From Akkermansia massiliensis (GTDB lineage Bacteria; Verrucomicrobiota; Verrucomicrobiia; Verrucomicrobiales; Akkermansiaceae), in the NCBI RefSeq assembly GCF_023516715.1, contig NZ_JAMGSI010000002.1, positions 992,001-1,056,000 on the forward strand: a DNA stretch of 64,000 nucleotides, given 5' to 3'. Shown here in pieces: positions 1 to 8,666 of this stretch. Numbering within the stretch: position 1 is the first letter of the stretch; each line of letters starts with the position of its first letter. Under the pieces are notes generated by a model. The model did no database searches. It was not told the DNA's origin and saw only the letters and a list, made by a program, of their open reading frames with translations. Made by a program: the position numbers and the translations under genes.

Positions 1-889
1 CTCTATACAGAAACTCCGTTTCCTTGGCACGTCCCAAGGTCCGGTCCACCAGTCCGTTGATCTCCTTGTCTTCGTATCCCGCCATCCGGATGTACTGGCG
101 CGCTTCCGCCGCACGGCCGGGAAAGTATCCCACCAGGATGCGAATTAAATCTTCCTCCAGCCATTCTTCTATCTCATATTTCATATCATCATTTCTGCCC
201 TGGGCCACGATGAACTGGTCTTCCCAGCCAAAAACACGTCCCTCCCGGTGCACCTTCCACGTGTTCTTTTCCCCTTCCTTCCATCGCTTCCTCAGCTTTT
301 CTTCGGAAGTCGCCTGGTGCTCCTTCCGGAATCCTTTTAAAATTACCGCTGTATATAACGCGCTGAACTTTCCGATCTCCTTCTGGTTCACGTTCATGCG
401 TCCGGCAGATTCTTTTTTTATAATACGGCTTAGGCATGAAACGGCTACCCTCTTCGTATCCATATCTCCCGTCCTTCTTCCGTATTCCCACGGATGCTCT
501 CCGCTGAAGTCCACCTGGTAGAACGGCGCTGCCGTCACCAGACCGCACAAGTGGTACAGTTCTCGGCATTGTCTTCCCCTCAGGTCATCAATATGGATCA
601 CACAATAGATTTGGAACAGACGGGCTGTGCACAGGTAGAACAGTTCCAGCTCGTTCTTTTTGAGCATTTCCTGCAGGTGCCAGAGCGGAGGATACGGTTC
701 CTTCACCGGCAGGTACATCCATCCCATCTCCGCCAGCATGCGGTAGCCCGGATACGCGCGGGGCTGGGCCGTTTCCGGATAAGCCAGGGGAAGGCGAGAC
801 CCCGGGAGCGTGGCGGCTCCCTGCACCCGGGGCGTGATGCCGGAGCAAAGAAGGATGAGCGGGAGGACGAGGTGGAATGTTTTCATCAT
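1..889 (-). CDS. Exported protein of unknown function, cut by left window edge
   Basis: An open frame runs on the minus strand from ATG at 889 (or the adjacent ATG at 886) to the window edge without a stop, giving at least 296 residues. The N-terminus is Lys followed by a hydrophobic core (FHLVLPLILLCSG) and a likely cleavage site near VQG|AA, so it should be exported. The body is rich in Trp, Tyr and charged residues and I recognise no domain. It begins 14 bases after the stop of the exported protein at 904-1941, so the two are probably co-transcribed. The function is unknown and the C-terminus is missing. Confidence 0.7.
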   Translation of the reverse strand, partial: MMKTFHLVLPLILLCSGITPRVQGAATLPGSRLPLAYPETAQPRAYPGYRMLAEMGWMYLPVKEPYPPLWHLQEMLKKNELELFYLCTARLFQIYCVIHIDDLRGRQCRELYHLCGLVTAAPFYQVDFSGEHPWEYGRRTGDMDTKRVAVSCLSRIIKKESAGRMNVNQKEIGKFSALYTAVILKGFRKEHQATSEEKLRKRWKEGEKNTWKVHREGRVFGWEDQFIVAQGRNDDMKYEIEEWLEEDLIRILVGYFPGRAAEARQYIRMAGYEDKEINGLVDRTLGRAKETEFLYR

Positions 890-903
890 TATTGTGGGGA
901 TCA

Positions 904-1941
904 TTATTTGTTGTCTTGCGGGGAAAACGCATGGGTTCCCTGCTGGGAGTCGCGTTCCACCTGGCATTCAAATTTGGAAATCCATGCATGGACGGCTTTT
1001 CTGGTCCTGGGGTCCGTCCACCGGACCTTGAAGCTTTGCGTCACGGTATTGAGCATGTAAACATCCCGGTGCAGAATAGACTGCACGTAACGTTTACATG
1101 CCCAATCCCATTTCTGTTCCGGGGCATCCGGACTCAATCCGGCTTTCACCTCATTCATCGTCTTTTTCCATGCTATGGTGTCAATGACCCTGTTGCCGGG
1201 ATCAATCTGGGACCATGTTTCTCCGGGCCGGTGCCTGCCTCCCAGGGGAGGAAAAGTTTTGTCGCTGGCGTCCGCGTCTTTTTCAATCACATGGATATTC
1301 TGGAAATTGACTTTCGTGGGATGGATCGTCAATTCCAGCTGGGCGGAAGCTCCGGGTTTGCCCCGGTCCTGTGCCTCATCCGTGGGAAAACCGGGAAATT
1401 TTTCAGCGTCCGCAATCATTCCCCTGCCGCCTCCTTCCTTTTTCCTGTGCTTCCCGGTGATGTGGGTAGGGATGCACACTTCCAGTTTGAGCGGTTTATC
1501 GGGCATCTGCTGCGTTTTTGAACCATATGCCCAGACTTTGATCGTATGGTTGTTTCCGACGGTCTTCGGACCCAAATCCTCATTGATGGACAATGTTACT
1601 TTACGCTTTCCATCAGTTATTCCCTCAAAGCTGCCCAAATGCGCCCCGTCCGCCAGGCTCCACCTGATGTCCTCATCTTCTCCAATGAGCGCCTTCTTTC
1701 CCGTCAACGTCAAGGTAACCTTCTCGCCCATGCCCACGCAGGTCCTTTTTTTATCCTCGTCCTCGTCCGGATTCTGTCCTTCTTCCTTGGCGATGTGGTA
1801 ATCCGCGGAATACTTATGCGTTTTCGATTCAATCTTCAGACCTTGCATGGGTCCCTCCTCTTCCGCCGTCACACGGCAGGGGCATGCAAGAAGTGCGCCA
1901 AAGACGCAGATCTTCATAACAACCTTGTTTTTCAACAACAT
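904..1941 (-). CDS. Exported protein or lipoprotein of unknown function
   Basis: A 345-residue protein read from ATG at 1941; a second in-frame ATG at 1917 gives a more typical signal peptide (MKICVFGALLAC). LLAC could be a lipobox, and an alternative signal peptidase I site lies at VTA|EEEG. The middle third looks like an all-beta domain (MGEKVTLTLTGKKALIG, then ITDGKRKVTLSI), similar in style to bacterial Ig-like modules, but I cannot assign a family. The C-terminal part contains Trp-rich segments and ends polar. It sits directly upstream of the exported protein at 1-889 and probably shares its transcript. No function is inferred. Confidence 0.7.
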   Translation of the reverse strand: MLLKNKVVMKICVFGALLACPCRVTAEEEGPMQGLKIESKTHKYSADYHIAKEEGQNPDEDEDKKRTCVGMGEKVTLTLTGKKALIGEDEDIRWSLADGAHLGSFEGITDGKRKVTLSINEDLGPKTVGNNHTIKVWAYGSKTQQMPDKPLKLEVCIPTHITGKHRKKEGGGRGMIADAEKFPGFPTDEAQDRGKPGASAQLELTIHPTKVNFQNIHVIEKDADASDKTFPPLGGRHRPGETWSQIDPGNRVIDTIAWKKTMNEVKAGLSPDAPEQKWDWACKRYVQSILHRDVYMLNTVTQSFKVRWTDPRTRKAVHAWISKFECQVERDSQQGTHAFSPQDNK

Positions 1942-2256
1942 TCTTGAAAAAGTTTTCCAAAAATACGATTGAAGTCAAGGGAATTCCCATTTTATGCTGA
2001 TGCCTTGCAGATATGATCCCGTTCCGCCGGGGAAGAAATGATTAGGAAGAGTTAAATAATCGACTGCTTCTGTTCCGCCGGAAACGCCTGTGAGGCTTTT
2101 CCTGATGGTGCCGCTTGCGGAAGAAACAGGCGTTTAAGCCGATGTGCGGAAGCTGCCAAAAAGGACGGATGACATTGAAAACGGCTTGAATTTGATGAAA
2201 TTGAAAAAAAGCGCTTGATTTTTCATCCCCGGCCCTCTACTTATTCCGCCGAACTT
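1942..2256. other. Intergenic region with a long inverted repeat
   Basis: No gene is supported here. The stretch separates the divergent exported-protein pair from rpsN. Its main feature is a 10-base perfect inverted repeat, AAACGCCTGT at 2082-2091 and ACAGGCGTTT at 2126-2135, enclosing 34 bases, with a smaller palindrome TTCCGCCGGAA just before it. No T-run follows on either strand, so it is not a simple intrinsic terminator; it may be a structured leader of rpsN. Confidence 0.5.
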
Positions 2257-2526
2257 ATGGCTAAGAAGAGCTGGATCGCAAGAGACAAGAAAAAGGCTGA
2301 CACCGTCAAGCGCTACGCGGAACTGCGTACGCAATTGAAGGCTGAGAAGGATTATATCGGTTTAACCATGCTGCCCCGCAATGCAAGCCCGACCCGTACG
2401 GTCAACCGCTGCCTTGTTTCCGGCCGCCGCCGCGCATTTATCCGCCGTTTCAAGCTTTCCCGTATTTCCTTCCGCGAACTGGCCAACGCCGGCATGATCC
2501 CCGGTGTGACCAAGTCCAGCTGGTAA
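2257..2526 (+). CDS. rpsN: 30S ribosomal protein S14 (zinc-free type)
   Basis: An 89-residue basic protein beginning [14 protein letters not shown] and containing the S14 signature region ([20 protein letters not shown]). It binds 16S rRNA in the head of the small subunit. It lacks the paired CxxC zinc ligands, so it belongs to the zinc-independent class. The start is ATG 2257; an in-frame upstream extension to 2215 has no similarity to S14. It is a lone ribosomal gene rather than part of the spc operon and is followed by a strong intrinsic terminator at 2562-2596. Confidence 0.95.
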   Translation: MAKKSWIARDKKKADTVKRYAELRTQLKAEKDYIGLTMLPRNASPTRTVNRCLVSGRRRAFIRRFKLSRISFRELANAGMIPGVTKSSW

Positions 2527-2561
2527 GGGCTGGGAAAGGTTGCAGCCTTATAAAGATTTTG

Positions 2562-2596
2562 ACGCTAGGCTGATTTTTATTTAGCCTAGCGTTTTA
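2562..2596 (+). terminator. Intrinsic terminator of rpsN, abutting the next start codon
   Basis: A perfect 10-base stem ACGCTAGGCT (2562-2571) and AGCCTAGCGT (2583-2592) with an 11-base AT-rich loop, followed by TTT. It ends two to three bases before the ATG of the FmdB-like gene, so the hairpin covers that gene's ribosome-binding region. Confidence 0.75.
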
Positions 2597-2598
2597 CT

Positions 2599-2859
2599 AT
2601 GCCCATATACGAGTATATTTCCGAAAACCCTGACGACCCCGGCCAGTCCTGCCCGGTGTGCCGCCGCGGTTTTGAATTGCGGCGGCCGGTGGACCGTGCG
2701 CCGCTTGAAAAGTGCCTGGTGTGCAAGCACCCGGTGCGCAAGGTCATCAGCCGGATCAATGTGCCGGAGGTGACCAAGCCCCTTTCCGTTTCCGACGCCA
2801 AGGCAGCCGGGTTCACCGTGCTGGAGCGCCGGGACAAGGGCGTTTATGAAAAACTGTAA
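2599..2859 (+). CDS. FmdB-family zinc-ribbon protein
   Basis: An 86-residue protein starting MPIYEYISENP, the typical opening of FmdB-family putative regulators. Two CxxC pairs are present (SCPVC near residue 20 and KCLVCKH near residue 43), forming a small zinc ribbon. The C-terminal third is a charged tail. The molecular function of this family is not established; some members are linked to formamidase/amidase expression. The start codon follows a strong hairpin by only a few bases, and no Shine-Dalgarno is evident, so translation may be leaderless or controlled by the hairpin. The next gene starts 54 bases downstream. Confidence 0.8.
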   Translation: MPIYEYISENPDDPGQSCPVCRRGFELRRPVDRAPLEKCLVCKHPVRKVISRINVPEVTKPLSVSDAKAAGFTVLERRDKGVYEKL

Positions 2860-2913
2860 CACAAAAGCCGGGAAATATTCCGGCCTCCTTTCCCGTATAC
2901 TACTTGAAACAGA

Positions 2914-4326
2914 ATGAATGATCCGGACCCTCTGAGTATTCTTGCGGCCTTCGGGGCCGCTGAAGCGCCCGGCGCTGTTCCGGCGCTGGGTGGAATGACG
3001 CTGGCGATTGCCGGCTTTATCCTTTTTTTACTGCTGAACGCGTTTTTTGTGGCGGCCGAGTTCGCCCTGATGAAGGTTCGCGAAAGCCAGCTGCACGCCG
3101 GGGATGGCGTTCCGGCGCGTACCCGTAGGAAGCTGGCCCGGGCACGGAAGGCGGTCAAGCACCTTGACCTGTATTTGGCCGCCTGCCAGGCGGGCATTAC
3201 CCTTTCTTCTCTGGCGCTGGGATTTTTGGGCACGTTTTTCGTGGCGGAGCTGACGGCTCCCTTCCTTGTTTCCCTGGGGCTGGGCGGTAAGGTTCCCGTT
3301 TACGGCATTGCCCTGGCCGTTACGTTTATTTTCTTTGCCTGCTGCCAGGTTATTTTTGGGGAGTTTATTCCCAAGGCCATGGCGGTGCGCCATCCGGACA
3401 GGGCCGCTCTGGCGACGGTCCCCCTGCTGCATTTCTTTTACACGGTGTTCAAATATACGGGCATTCTTGGCCTGACGGACGGAATTGCCCGGTTTGTGCT
3501 GAAGTACCTGCTGGGTATCGATCCCCGCTCCACGGCCTGCACGGTTCACAGCACGGATGAACTGATGTACCTGGTGGAGGAAAGCGAACGTTCCCGAGAG
3601 CTGACGAAGCAGGAGGCGGAGATCTCCAAGAATGCCCTTGAACTGAACGACATGTGCGTCAAGGACGTGATGACGCCGCGTTCCGAAGTGGACGTGATGG
3701 ATTTGACGGCTCCCTTTGAGGAGAACTGGGAACTTGCCCGGAAGTCCCGCCATACCCGTTTCCCCCTGGTGGAGGGCGACCATCTGGACGAGGTGAAGGG
3801 CTGGGTGCACGTCAAGGATCTGCTCAAGCTGGTAGGGCAGGAAAATCCGGACCTTAGAAGCGTGCGGCGTGAGTTGCGCGTGGTGCCGGATACGATGCCT
3901 CTGGACAGCCTTCTGACGTTCTTCCTGAAAGAGCATGCCCATTTTGCCCTGGTGGTGGATGAGTTTGGTGATTCCATCGGCCTGGTGTTCCTGGACGATG
4001 TGCTGGAACAGATCGTGGGGGACGACATTCAGGATGAGTTTGACCAGGAGGAAATGCGGGAATTCGTCAAGACCGGCAAGGATACGTATGCCGTGAACGG
4101 AGCCGTTACCCTGTTTGACTTGGCGGATTACCTGCCTGAAATGGACCTGGATTGCCCGGGCGTCACCACCCTGGGCGGTTACGTGATCAGCCGGCTGGGT
4201 TACATTCCGGAAGAAGGGGAGGAATTGAAGATTGGCCGCTACCGGGCCGTAGTGACGGGGTCGGACGGCAGAAGAATCACGCAGATTCTGCTGACCCGCC
4301 TTCCGGAAGAACAGGAGGAGGAATGA
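2914..4326 (+). CDS. CNNM/HlyC/CorC-type membrane protein with CBS pair
   Basis: A 470-residue protein with the family's standard order: an N-terminal CNNM (DUF21) membrane domain of about 200 residues with several hydrophobic helices and the signature [16 protein letters not shown]; a Bateman module of two CBS domains (about 215-345, with [15 protein letters not shown] and [14 protein letters not shown]); and a C-terminal CorC/HlyC transporter-associated domain (about 360-455). Family members handle Mg2+ or Co2+ efflux, and some are annotated as hemolysins. It ends four bases before rnhB, with an ATGAGG-type junction, so the two are likely translated from one message. Confidence 0.9.
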   Translation: MNDPDPLSILAAFGAAEAPGAVPALGGMTLAIAGFILFLLLNAFFVAAEFALMKVRESQLHAGDGVPARTRRKLARARKAVKHLDLYLAACQAGITLSSLALGFLGTFFVAELTAPFLVSLGLGGKVPVYGIALAVTFIFFACCQVIFGEFIPKAMAVRHPDRAALATVPLLHFFYTVFKYTGILGLTDGIARFVLKYLLGIDPRSTACTVHSTDELMYLVEESERSRELTKQEAEISKNALELNDMCVKDVMTPRSEVDVMDLTAPFEENWELARKSRHTRFPLVEGDHLDEVKGWVHVKDLLKLVGQENPDLRSVRRELRVVPDTMPLDSLLTFFLKEHAHFALVVDEFGDSIGLVFLDDVLEQIVGDDIQDEFDQEEMREFVKTGKDTYAVNGAVTLFDLADYLPEMDLDCPGVTTLGGYVISRLGYIPEEGEELKIGRYRAVVTGSDGRRITQILLTRLPEEQEEE

Positions 4327-4330
4327 GGCC

Positions 4331-4969
4331 ATGACGGAAAAGTCACACCCGGATATGAGTTTTGAAAGGGAGGCCCGTTCCTCCGGTTTTCTTTATGTGG
4401 CCGGGGTGGATGAAGCCGGCCGCGGCCCTTTGGCCGGCCCCGTGGTGGCCGGGGCCGTCATTCTGCCTGAACTGCCGGAGGAACTGTCCGGGTTGAATGA
4501 TTCCAAGCAATTGACCGCGGCTAAGAGGGAACGCCTATTCCTGGCTCTGCTGGATTGCGAACAGGTGGCCTGCTCCGTGGGAATGGCTTCCGTGGAGGAA
4601 ATAGACCGTCTCAACATCCTGAGAGCCACTCATCTGGCCATGGCGCGCGCCGTGGAAGGACTGGCCCCGCATGCGGATTTCTGCCTGGTGGACGGCTTGC
4701 CCGTCAAGGGGCTTCCCGTTCCGCACCGCGCTATCGTGAAGGGAGACGGCAGGAGCCTTTCCATTGCCGCCGCCAGCGTGCTGGCCAAGGTGACGAGGGA
4801 CCGCATGATGACGGAGGCGGATGCCTCCTATCCGCAGTACGGTTTTGCAAAACACAAGGGATATGGCACGAAAGCCCACATGGAAGCCCTGCGGAGGCAT
4901 GGGCCCTGTCCGCTTCATCGCCGCTCGTTTGCGCCGGTTTCACAAATGGAACTGTCCATTCCTGAATAG
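4331..4969 (+). CDS. rnhB: Ribonuclease HII
   Basis: A 212-residue RNase HII, which cuts the RNA strand of RNA-DNA hybrids and removes misincorporated ribonucleotides. The first catalytic block is [19 protein letters not shown] (Asp27, Glu28); further acidic residues appear at CLVDGLPV and in the TRDRMM block. The GRG loop that senses ribonucleotides is intact. The start at 4331 lies four bases after the preceding stop. The 3' end overlaps the YraN-type gene, which is read in another frame on the same strand. Confidence 0.95.
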   Translation: MTEKSHPDMSFEREARSSGFLYVAGVDEAGRGPLAGPVVAGAVILPELPEELSGLNDSKQLTAAKRERLFLALLDCEQVACSVGMASVEEIDRLNILRATHLAMARAVEGLAPHADFCLVDGLPVKGLPVPHRAIVKGDGRSLSIAAASVLAKVTRDRMMTEADASYPQYGFAKHKGYGTKAHMEALRRHGPCPLHRRSFAPVSQMELSIPE

Positions 4970-5354
4970 GAAGGAGCGGGATACGGCATGGCTGGGAATG
5001 TACGGGGAACTGGCAGCGGCCTCTTTCCTGCGTGGGGAAGGGTTTTCCGTTTTAAGGAGGAATTGGCGTCCCGTCAGGGGCGGGGAACTGGACCTCGTGT
5101 GCCGGGACGGGAACTGCCTGGTTTTTGTGGAAGTGAAAACCCGTACGGGAAACAGTTACGGGGGAGCCCGCCGCGCCGTGGACGCCCGCAAAAGGGCGCT
5201 GATACGGCGGGGAGCGGCGGAATGGCTCCGCCAGCTTCCGGAACCGGTTCCCTCCCGTTACGATATTGTGGAAGTCCTGTACCGGGAGGGGAAGCCCCCG
5301 GAATTCAGGCATATACGCGGAGCGTTCAGGGAGAAGGATTTGCCCGCTTCATGA
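4899..5354 (+). CDS. YraN/UPF0102-family nuclease-like protein
   Basis: This protein has the UPF0102 core: [17 protein letters not shown], then [18 protein letters not shown] and EVKTR, which together form the PD-(D/E)xK nuclease signature (Glu, Asp, Glu, Lys). Members are thought to act on branched or recombining DNA. The start is uncertain: ATG 4899 keeps an Arg-rich N-terminal segment that I believe relatives also have, while ATG 4998 would leave almost nothing before the core. With 4899 the gene overlaps rnhB by 71 bases. The stop overlaps the converging copper ATPase gene by six bases. Confidence 0.8.
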   Translation: MGPVRFIAARLRRFHKWNCPFLNRKERDTAWLGMYGELAAASFLRGEGFSVLRRNWRPVRGGELDLVCRDGNCLVFVEVKTRTGNSYGGARRAVDARKRALIRRGAAEWLRQLPEPVPSRYDIVEVLYREGKPPEFRHIRGAFREKDLPAS

Positions 5355-7736
5355 AAAGCGCCGCAGGCGCAGGGCGTTCAGAATGACGGATACGGAGCTC
5401 AGGCACATGGCCCCTGCCGCAATGACGGGAGAAAGCAGGATGCCCCAGAAGGGATAGAGGATGCCGGCGGCTATGGGGATTCCCAGAGCGTTGTACACGA
5501 AGGCGAAACCCAGGTTGGATTTCATGTTTTTCACGGTGGCGGTGGAAAGGGCGAAAGCCTTGGAAATCACCAGCAGGTTCCCCTTCACCAGCGTGACGCC
5601 GCAGCTCTGCATGGCTACGTCCGATCCCGTTCCCATGGCGATGCCCACATCCGCTTCCGCCAGTGCGGGAGCGTCGTTAACGCCGTCCCCCGCCATGGCG
5701 ACCACGGCGTTCCCGCTTTTCAGGGAGGCGATGAGCGCCTGCTTGTCCGCCGGTGTCATTCCTCCGTGGAATTCGGAAATGCCCAGCTCCCTCGCCACGG
5801 CTTCCACCGTCGCGGGCGCGTCCCCGGAGGCAATGATGATGCGGATGCCGCGCGCAGTAAGGTCCGCCAGGGCCTGGCGCGTGTTTTCCCGGATTTTATC
5901 CGCCAGGGAGAAGGCTCCCGCCGCCTGGCCGTCCACCGCGGCAAAGACAGTAACGCGGCCCTGTCTCCGCTGTTCTTCCACCCACGGAGCCAGGGAGGAG
6001 ATGTCTACGCCCCGCTTCTGCATCATGTCTGCGGTGCCTACGCAAACCTTGCTGCCCTGGAAAGTCCCGGCCACGCCGCCGCCCGGGAAGGACTGGAAAT
6101 CCTCAATGGGCGACAGGGTGAGCTTTTCCTCCGCCGCCTTCTGGAGGAAGGCGTGCGCGATGGGGTGTTCGCTGTTCTGCTCCAGAGAGGCGCACCGGGC
6201 GAGCAGCGCGTCCATATTCACGTTGTTCCCCGTGGTTACGTTGACCAGGGATGGCCTGCCTTCCGTGAGGGTGCCTGTCTTGTCCATCACCAGGATATTG
6301 ACCTTGTGCATGGTTTCCAGAGCGGCCGCGTCCCGGAAAAGGATGCCCAGGGAGGCCGCCTTTCCGGAAGCCACCATCATGGACATGGGAGTAGCTAGGC
6401 CAAGCGCGCAGGGGCAGGCTACGATCAGGACGGCGACGGCGTTCACCAGCCCGTGCGGCCAGGATGGCTGCGGCCCCCAGAATCCCCAGGCGAAAAACGT
6501 GAGAACGGCAATGAGCACCACCGCAAGCACAAAGTAGCGCGCCACCTTGTCCGCCAGCCTCTGCATGGGGGCCTTGGTCCGCTGGGCCTGGGCCACCAGG
6601 TTGACGATACGCGCCAGGACGGTGTCATTCCCCACGTTCTGCGCCGTCATGGTGAAGGTGCCTGTGGTGTTCAGCGTGGCGCCGATCAGCTTGTCGCCGG
6701 GAACGTGGGAGACGGGAATGGGTTCTCCGGTCAGCATGGACTCGTCTACATCGCTTCCCCCATCCTTCAGGACGCCGTCTACCGGAATCTTTTCTCCCGG
6801 TTTCACTCTCAGCACGTCGCCGGTCTGCACGTCCTTCAGGGGAATGTCGCTTTCCACCCCGTTGGGGAGTACCAGATGGGCGGTGGCGGGGGCCAGATTC
6901 ATCAGGGCCCTGATGGCTTCCGCCGTACGGGATCTGGCTTTCAGTTCCAGCACCTGGCCCAGAAGGCTGAGGGAAATGATGATGGCCGCCGCCTCATAAT
7001 AAACGGGAACATGCCCGTCATGGGTAAAAACGGGGGGAAACCAGCCGGGCACGATGGTAGCGGCCAGGCTGTACAGAAAGGCGATGGAGGTTCCGGCGCC
7101 GATCAGCGTCCACATGTTGGGATTGCGGGTCTTGATGGAATCCCATCCCCGGACCAGGAGCGGCTCTCCCGCCCACAGGACCACGGGGATGGCCAGGAAC
7201 AGTTCCACCCAGTTCTGGACTCCGGCGTTCATCCAGCGCGCAAGATGGCCGCCCATGGAAATAATGAAGATCAGGACGACGAAAGGCAGGGAAAAATAAA
7301 AACGCCTGCGGAAGTCATTCAGCTCCGTATCGTCCCGGGCGTTTGCGGAAGGGAGCAGTGGTTCAAGCGTCATGCCGCAGATGGGGCATGCTCCGGGATG
7401 ATCCTGCCGGATTTGAGGGTGCATGGGACAGGTGTACACCGTACCGGGAGCGGCGGCCGCAGACTCCATGGCAGAGGAATGGTCCATGTCTTCATGGTGG
7501 TGCATGGGCATGTCCATGCCCTTCATGTCCATGCCGTGTCCGGCGTCCGGAGGGTGGGCAAGAGCTTCTTCCGGCGCTGCCGTGAATTTATCCCGGCAGG
7601 AACGGCTGCAGAAAAAATAGGTTTTCCCCTGATAGCCGGCCTTCCAGGGAGTATCTTCCCCGACTTGCGCTCCGCAGACGGGGTCCGTGTGTCCGGAAGC
7701 TCCATGCCGGGCATGCGGGCTGTTGGTCATGTCCAT
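5349..7736 (-). CDS. Copper-transporting P1B-type ATPase with YHS and metal-binding domains
   Basis: A 795-residue heavy-metal ATPase, probably exporting Cu(I) or Ag(I) across the inner membrane. In order: a YHS-type metal domain ([16 protein letters not shown]); a His/Met-rich linker ([13 protein letters not shown]); a second metal domain ([16 protein letters not shown]); transmembrane helices; the actuator TGEPIPV; the CPC motif ([12 protein letters not shown]); the phosphorylation loop DKTGTLTEG; and the hinge [10 protein letters not shown]. No ferredoxin-like GMTC domain is present. An in-frame extension to 7829 would place its first codon inside the hairpin at 7814-7835, so I prefer ATG 7736 (7730 is also possible). 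Confidence 0.93.
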   Translation of the reverse strand: MDMTNSPHARHGASGHTDPVCGAQVGEDTPWKAGYQGKTYFFCSRSCRDKFTAAPEEALAHPPDAGHGMDMKGMDMPMHHHEDMDHSSAMESAAAAPGTVYTCPMHPQIRQDHPGACPICGMTLEPLLPSANARDDTELNDFRRRFYFSLPFVVLIFIISMGGHLARWMNAGVQNWVELFLAIPVVLWAGEPLLVRGWDSIKTRNPNMWTLIGAGTSIAFLYSLAATIVPGWFPPVFTHDGHVPVYYEAAAIIISLSLLGQVLELKARSRTAEAIRALMNLAPATAHLVLPNGVESDIPLKDVQTGDVLRVKPGEKIPVDGVLKDGGSDVDESMLTGEPIPVSHVPGDKLIGATLNTTGTFTMTAQNVGNDTVLARIVNLVAQAQRTKAPMQRLADKVARYFVLAVVLIAVLTFFAWGFWGPQPSWPHGLVNAVAVLIVACPCALGLATPMSMMVASGKAASLGILFRDAAALETMHKVNILVMDKTGTLTEGRPSLVNVTTGNNVNMDALLARCASLEQNSEHPIAHAFLQKAAEEKLTLSPIEDFQSFPGGGVAGTFQGSKVCVGTADMMQKRGVDISSLAPWVEEQRRQGRVTVFAAVDGQAAGAFSLADKIRENTRQALADLTARGIRIIIASGDAPATVEAVARELGISEFHGGMTPADKQALIASLKSGNAVVAMAGDGVNDAPALAEADVGIAMGTGSDVAMQSCGVTLVKGNLLVISKAFALSTATVKNMKSNLGFAFVYNALGIPIAAGILYPFWGILLSPVIAAGAMCLSSVSVILNALRLRRFS

Positions 7737-7813
7737 ACGGAAAGTGAGACAATTCCGGGACCCTTTCCGTTCCGGGACAGCCATGATTGGAAAAACCGCG
7801 GAAGCGGCTTCAA

Positions 7814-7835
7814 GCCCGCATTTCTCCATGCGGGC
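7814..7835. repeat. Perfect GC-rich hairpin downstream of the trpC-like gene
   Basis: GCCCGCAT (7814-7821) and ATGCGGGC (7828-7835) form an 8-base stem with a 6-base loop, 43 bases downstream of the trpC-like stop. No T-run follows on the minus strand. It may mark the 3' end of that transcript. Its stem is nearly the same as that of the hairpin at 9825-9846. Confidence 0.55.
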
Positions 7836-7877
7836 ACAGATTGCTCCTGTCTATTATATATAGTGCAGGAGGAAAAA

Positions 7878-8663
7878 TCATTCCGCCCTGAGCGCCAGAA
7901 TGGCTTCCATGAAATCTTGGGGAATATCCATGCGGGCCAGTTCGTCCTGAAGAATGACGCCGTTGGCTCCGGCGTCCAGCATGCGGCGCGCGTCTTCCAC
8001 GGTGCGGATGCCTCCTGCGGCCAGGACGGTGACGGAGGCGGGAATTTCTTCAATGAGTTTTTCCGTAACCGCCGGATTGGCCTGGAGGGTATGCGGATCC
8101 GCATTGTTGATGCAGACGAATTCCGCTTCCAGATCCATGGCGGTTTCAAGCTCATTCAGGGTATGGACTTCCATCATCACGTCCAGTCCCAGCCCGGAGG
8201 CCATGCGGTACAGGTCTTCCAGGTCCTTTTCCGGCAGGGCGGCCGCCACCAGGTTGACGGCGTCCGCTCCCGAGACGATGGCCTGGCAGATCATGGCGGG
8301 ATGGATGAAAACGTCGCGCGCCATGACGGGGACAGTGCTGATTCTGGAAATGGTGGAAACCATGTCCCAGGAACCGCCGTATACCTCCGGTTCCACGGCG
8401 ATGGAAATGCCCTGCGCGCCGCCCTGGATGAACATGCCGTACAGGTGGCGGAGGTCCTGGTTTGACTCCCGGAGGTTGAGGACGGGATGGACCCTGGACA
8501 TTTCCGGGACGACGGAAAGACGGTTTTCCCCAAGGTCCACCGCGGTGCGGAATCCCGCATAGTCATTCCTCTGGATGGCGGAGGCCCGCAATTTCCCTTC
8601 CAGGGGAAGGATTTTTTTCAAGTCGGCGCGTTTGCGCTCCAGAATGCTGTTTAAATAATCCAT
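7878..8663 (-). CDS. Indole-3-glycerol-phosphate synthase homologue with altered active site
   Basis: A 261-residue TIM-barrel protein that aligns along its whole length with TrpC (MDYLNSILERKRADL at the start; MMEVHTLNELETA, VCINNADPHTL and GGIRTVEDARRML later). TrpC closes the indole ring in tryptophan synthesis. Several catalytic positions differ. In the loop that normally reads E-x-K-x-x-S-P-S it has PEMSRVHP: Glu54 is kept but the catalytic Lys is Ser56. The second catalytic Lys (K-D-F) is Arg116. The Ser of the phosphate loop is Gly217. Glu165 and the Asn pair at 186-187 are kept. Activity as a synthase is therefore doubtful. It begins three bases after the UDG-like gene ends, so they form one operon; no other trp gene is nearby. 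Confidence 0.8.
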   Translation of the reverse strand: MDYLNSILERKRADLKKILPLEGKLRASAIQRNDYAGFRTAVDLGENRLSVVPEMSRVHPVLNLRESNQDLRHLYGMFIQGGAQGISIAVEPEVYGGSWDMVSTISRISTVPVMARDVFIHPAMICQAIVSGADAVNLVAAALPEKDLEDLYRMASGLGLDVMMEVHTLNELETAMDLEAEFVCINNADPHTLQANPAVTEKLIEEIPASVTVLAAGGIRTVEDARRMLDAGANGVILQDELARMDIPQDFMEAILALRAE

Positions 8664-8666
8664 ATG

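Noticed and set aside
7737-7829. A longer copper ATPase starting at 7829
   Set aside because: The first codon would sit inside the hairpin at 7814-7835, and the extra 31 residues lack any known metal-binding or signal feature.
6453-8465. A 670-codon plus-strand frame across the copper ATPase and TrpC-like genes
   Set aside because: It crosses two well-supported minus-strand genes and resembles neither strand's real products.
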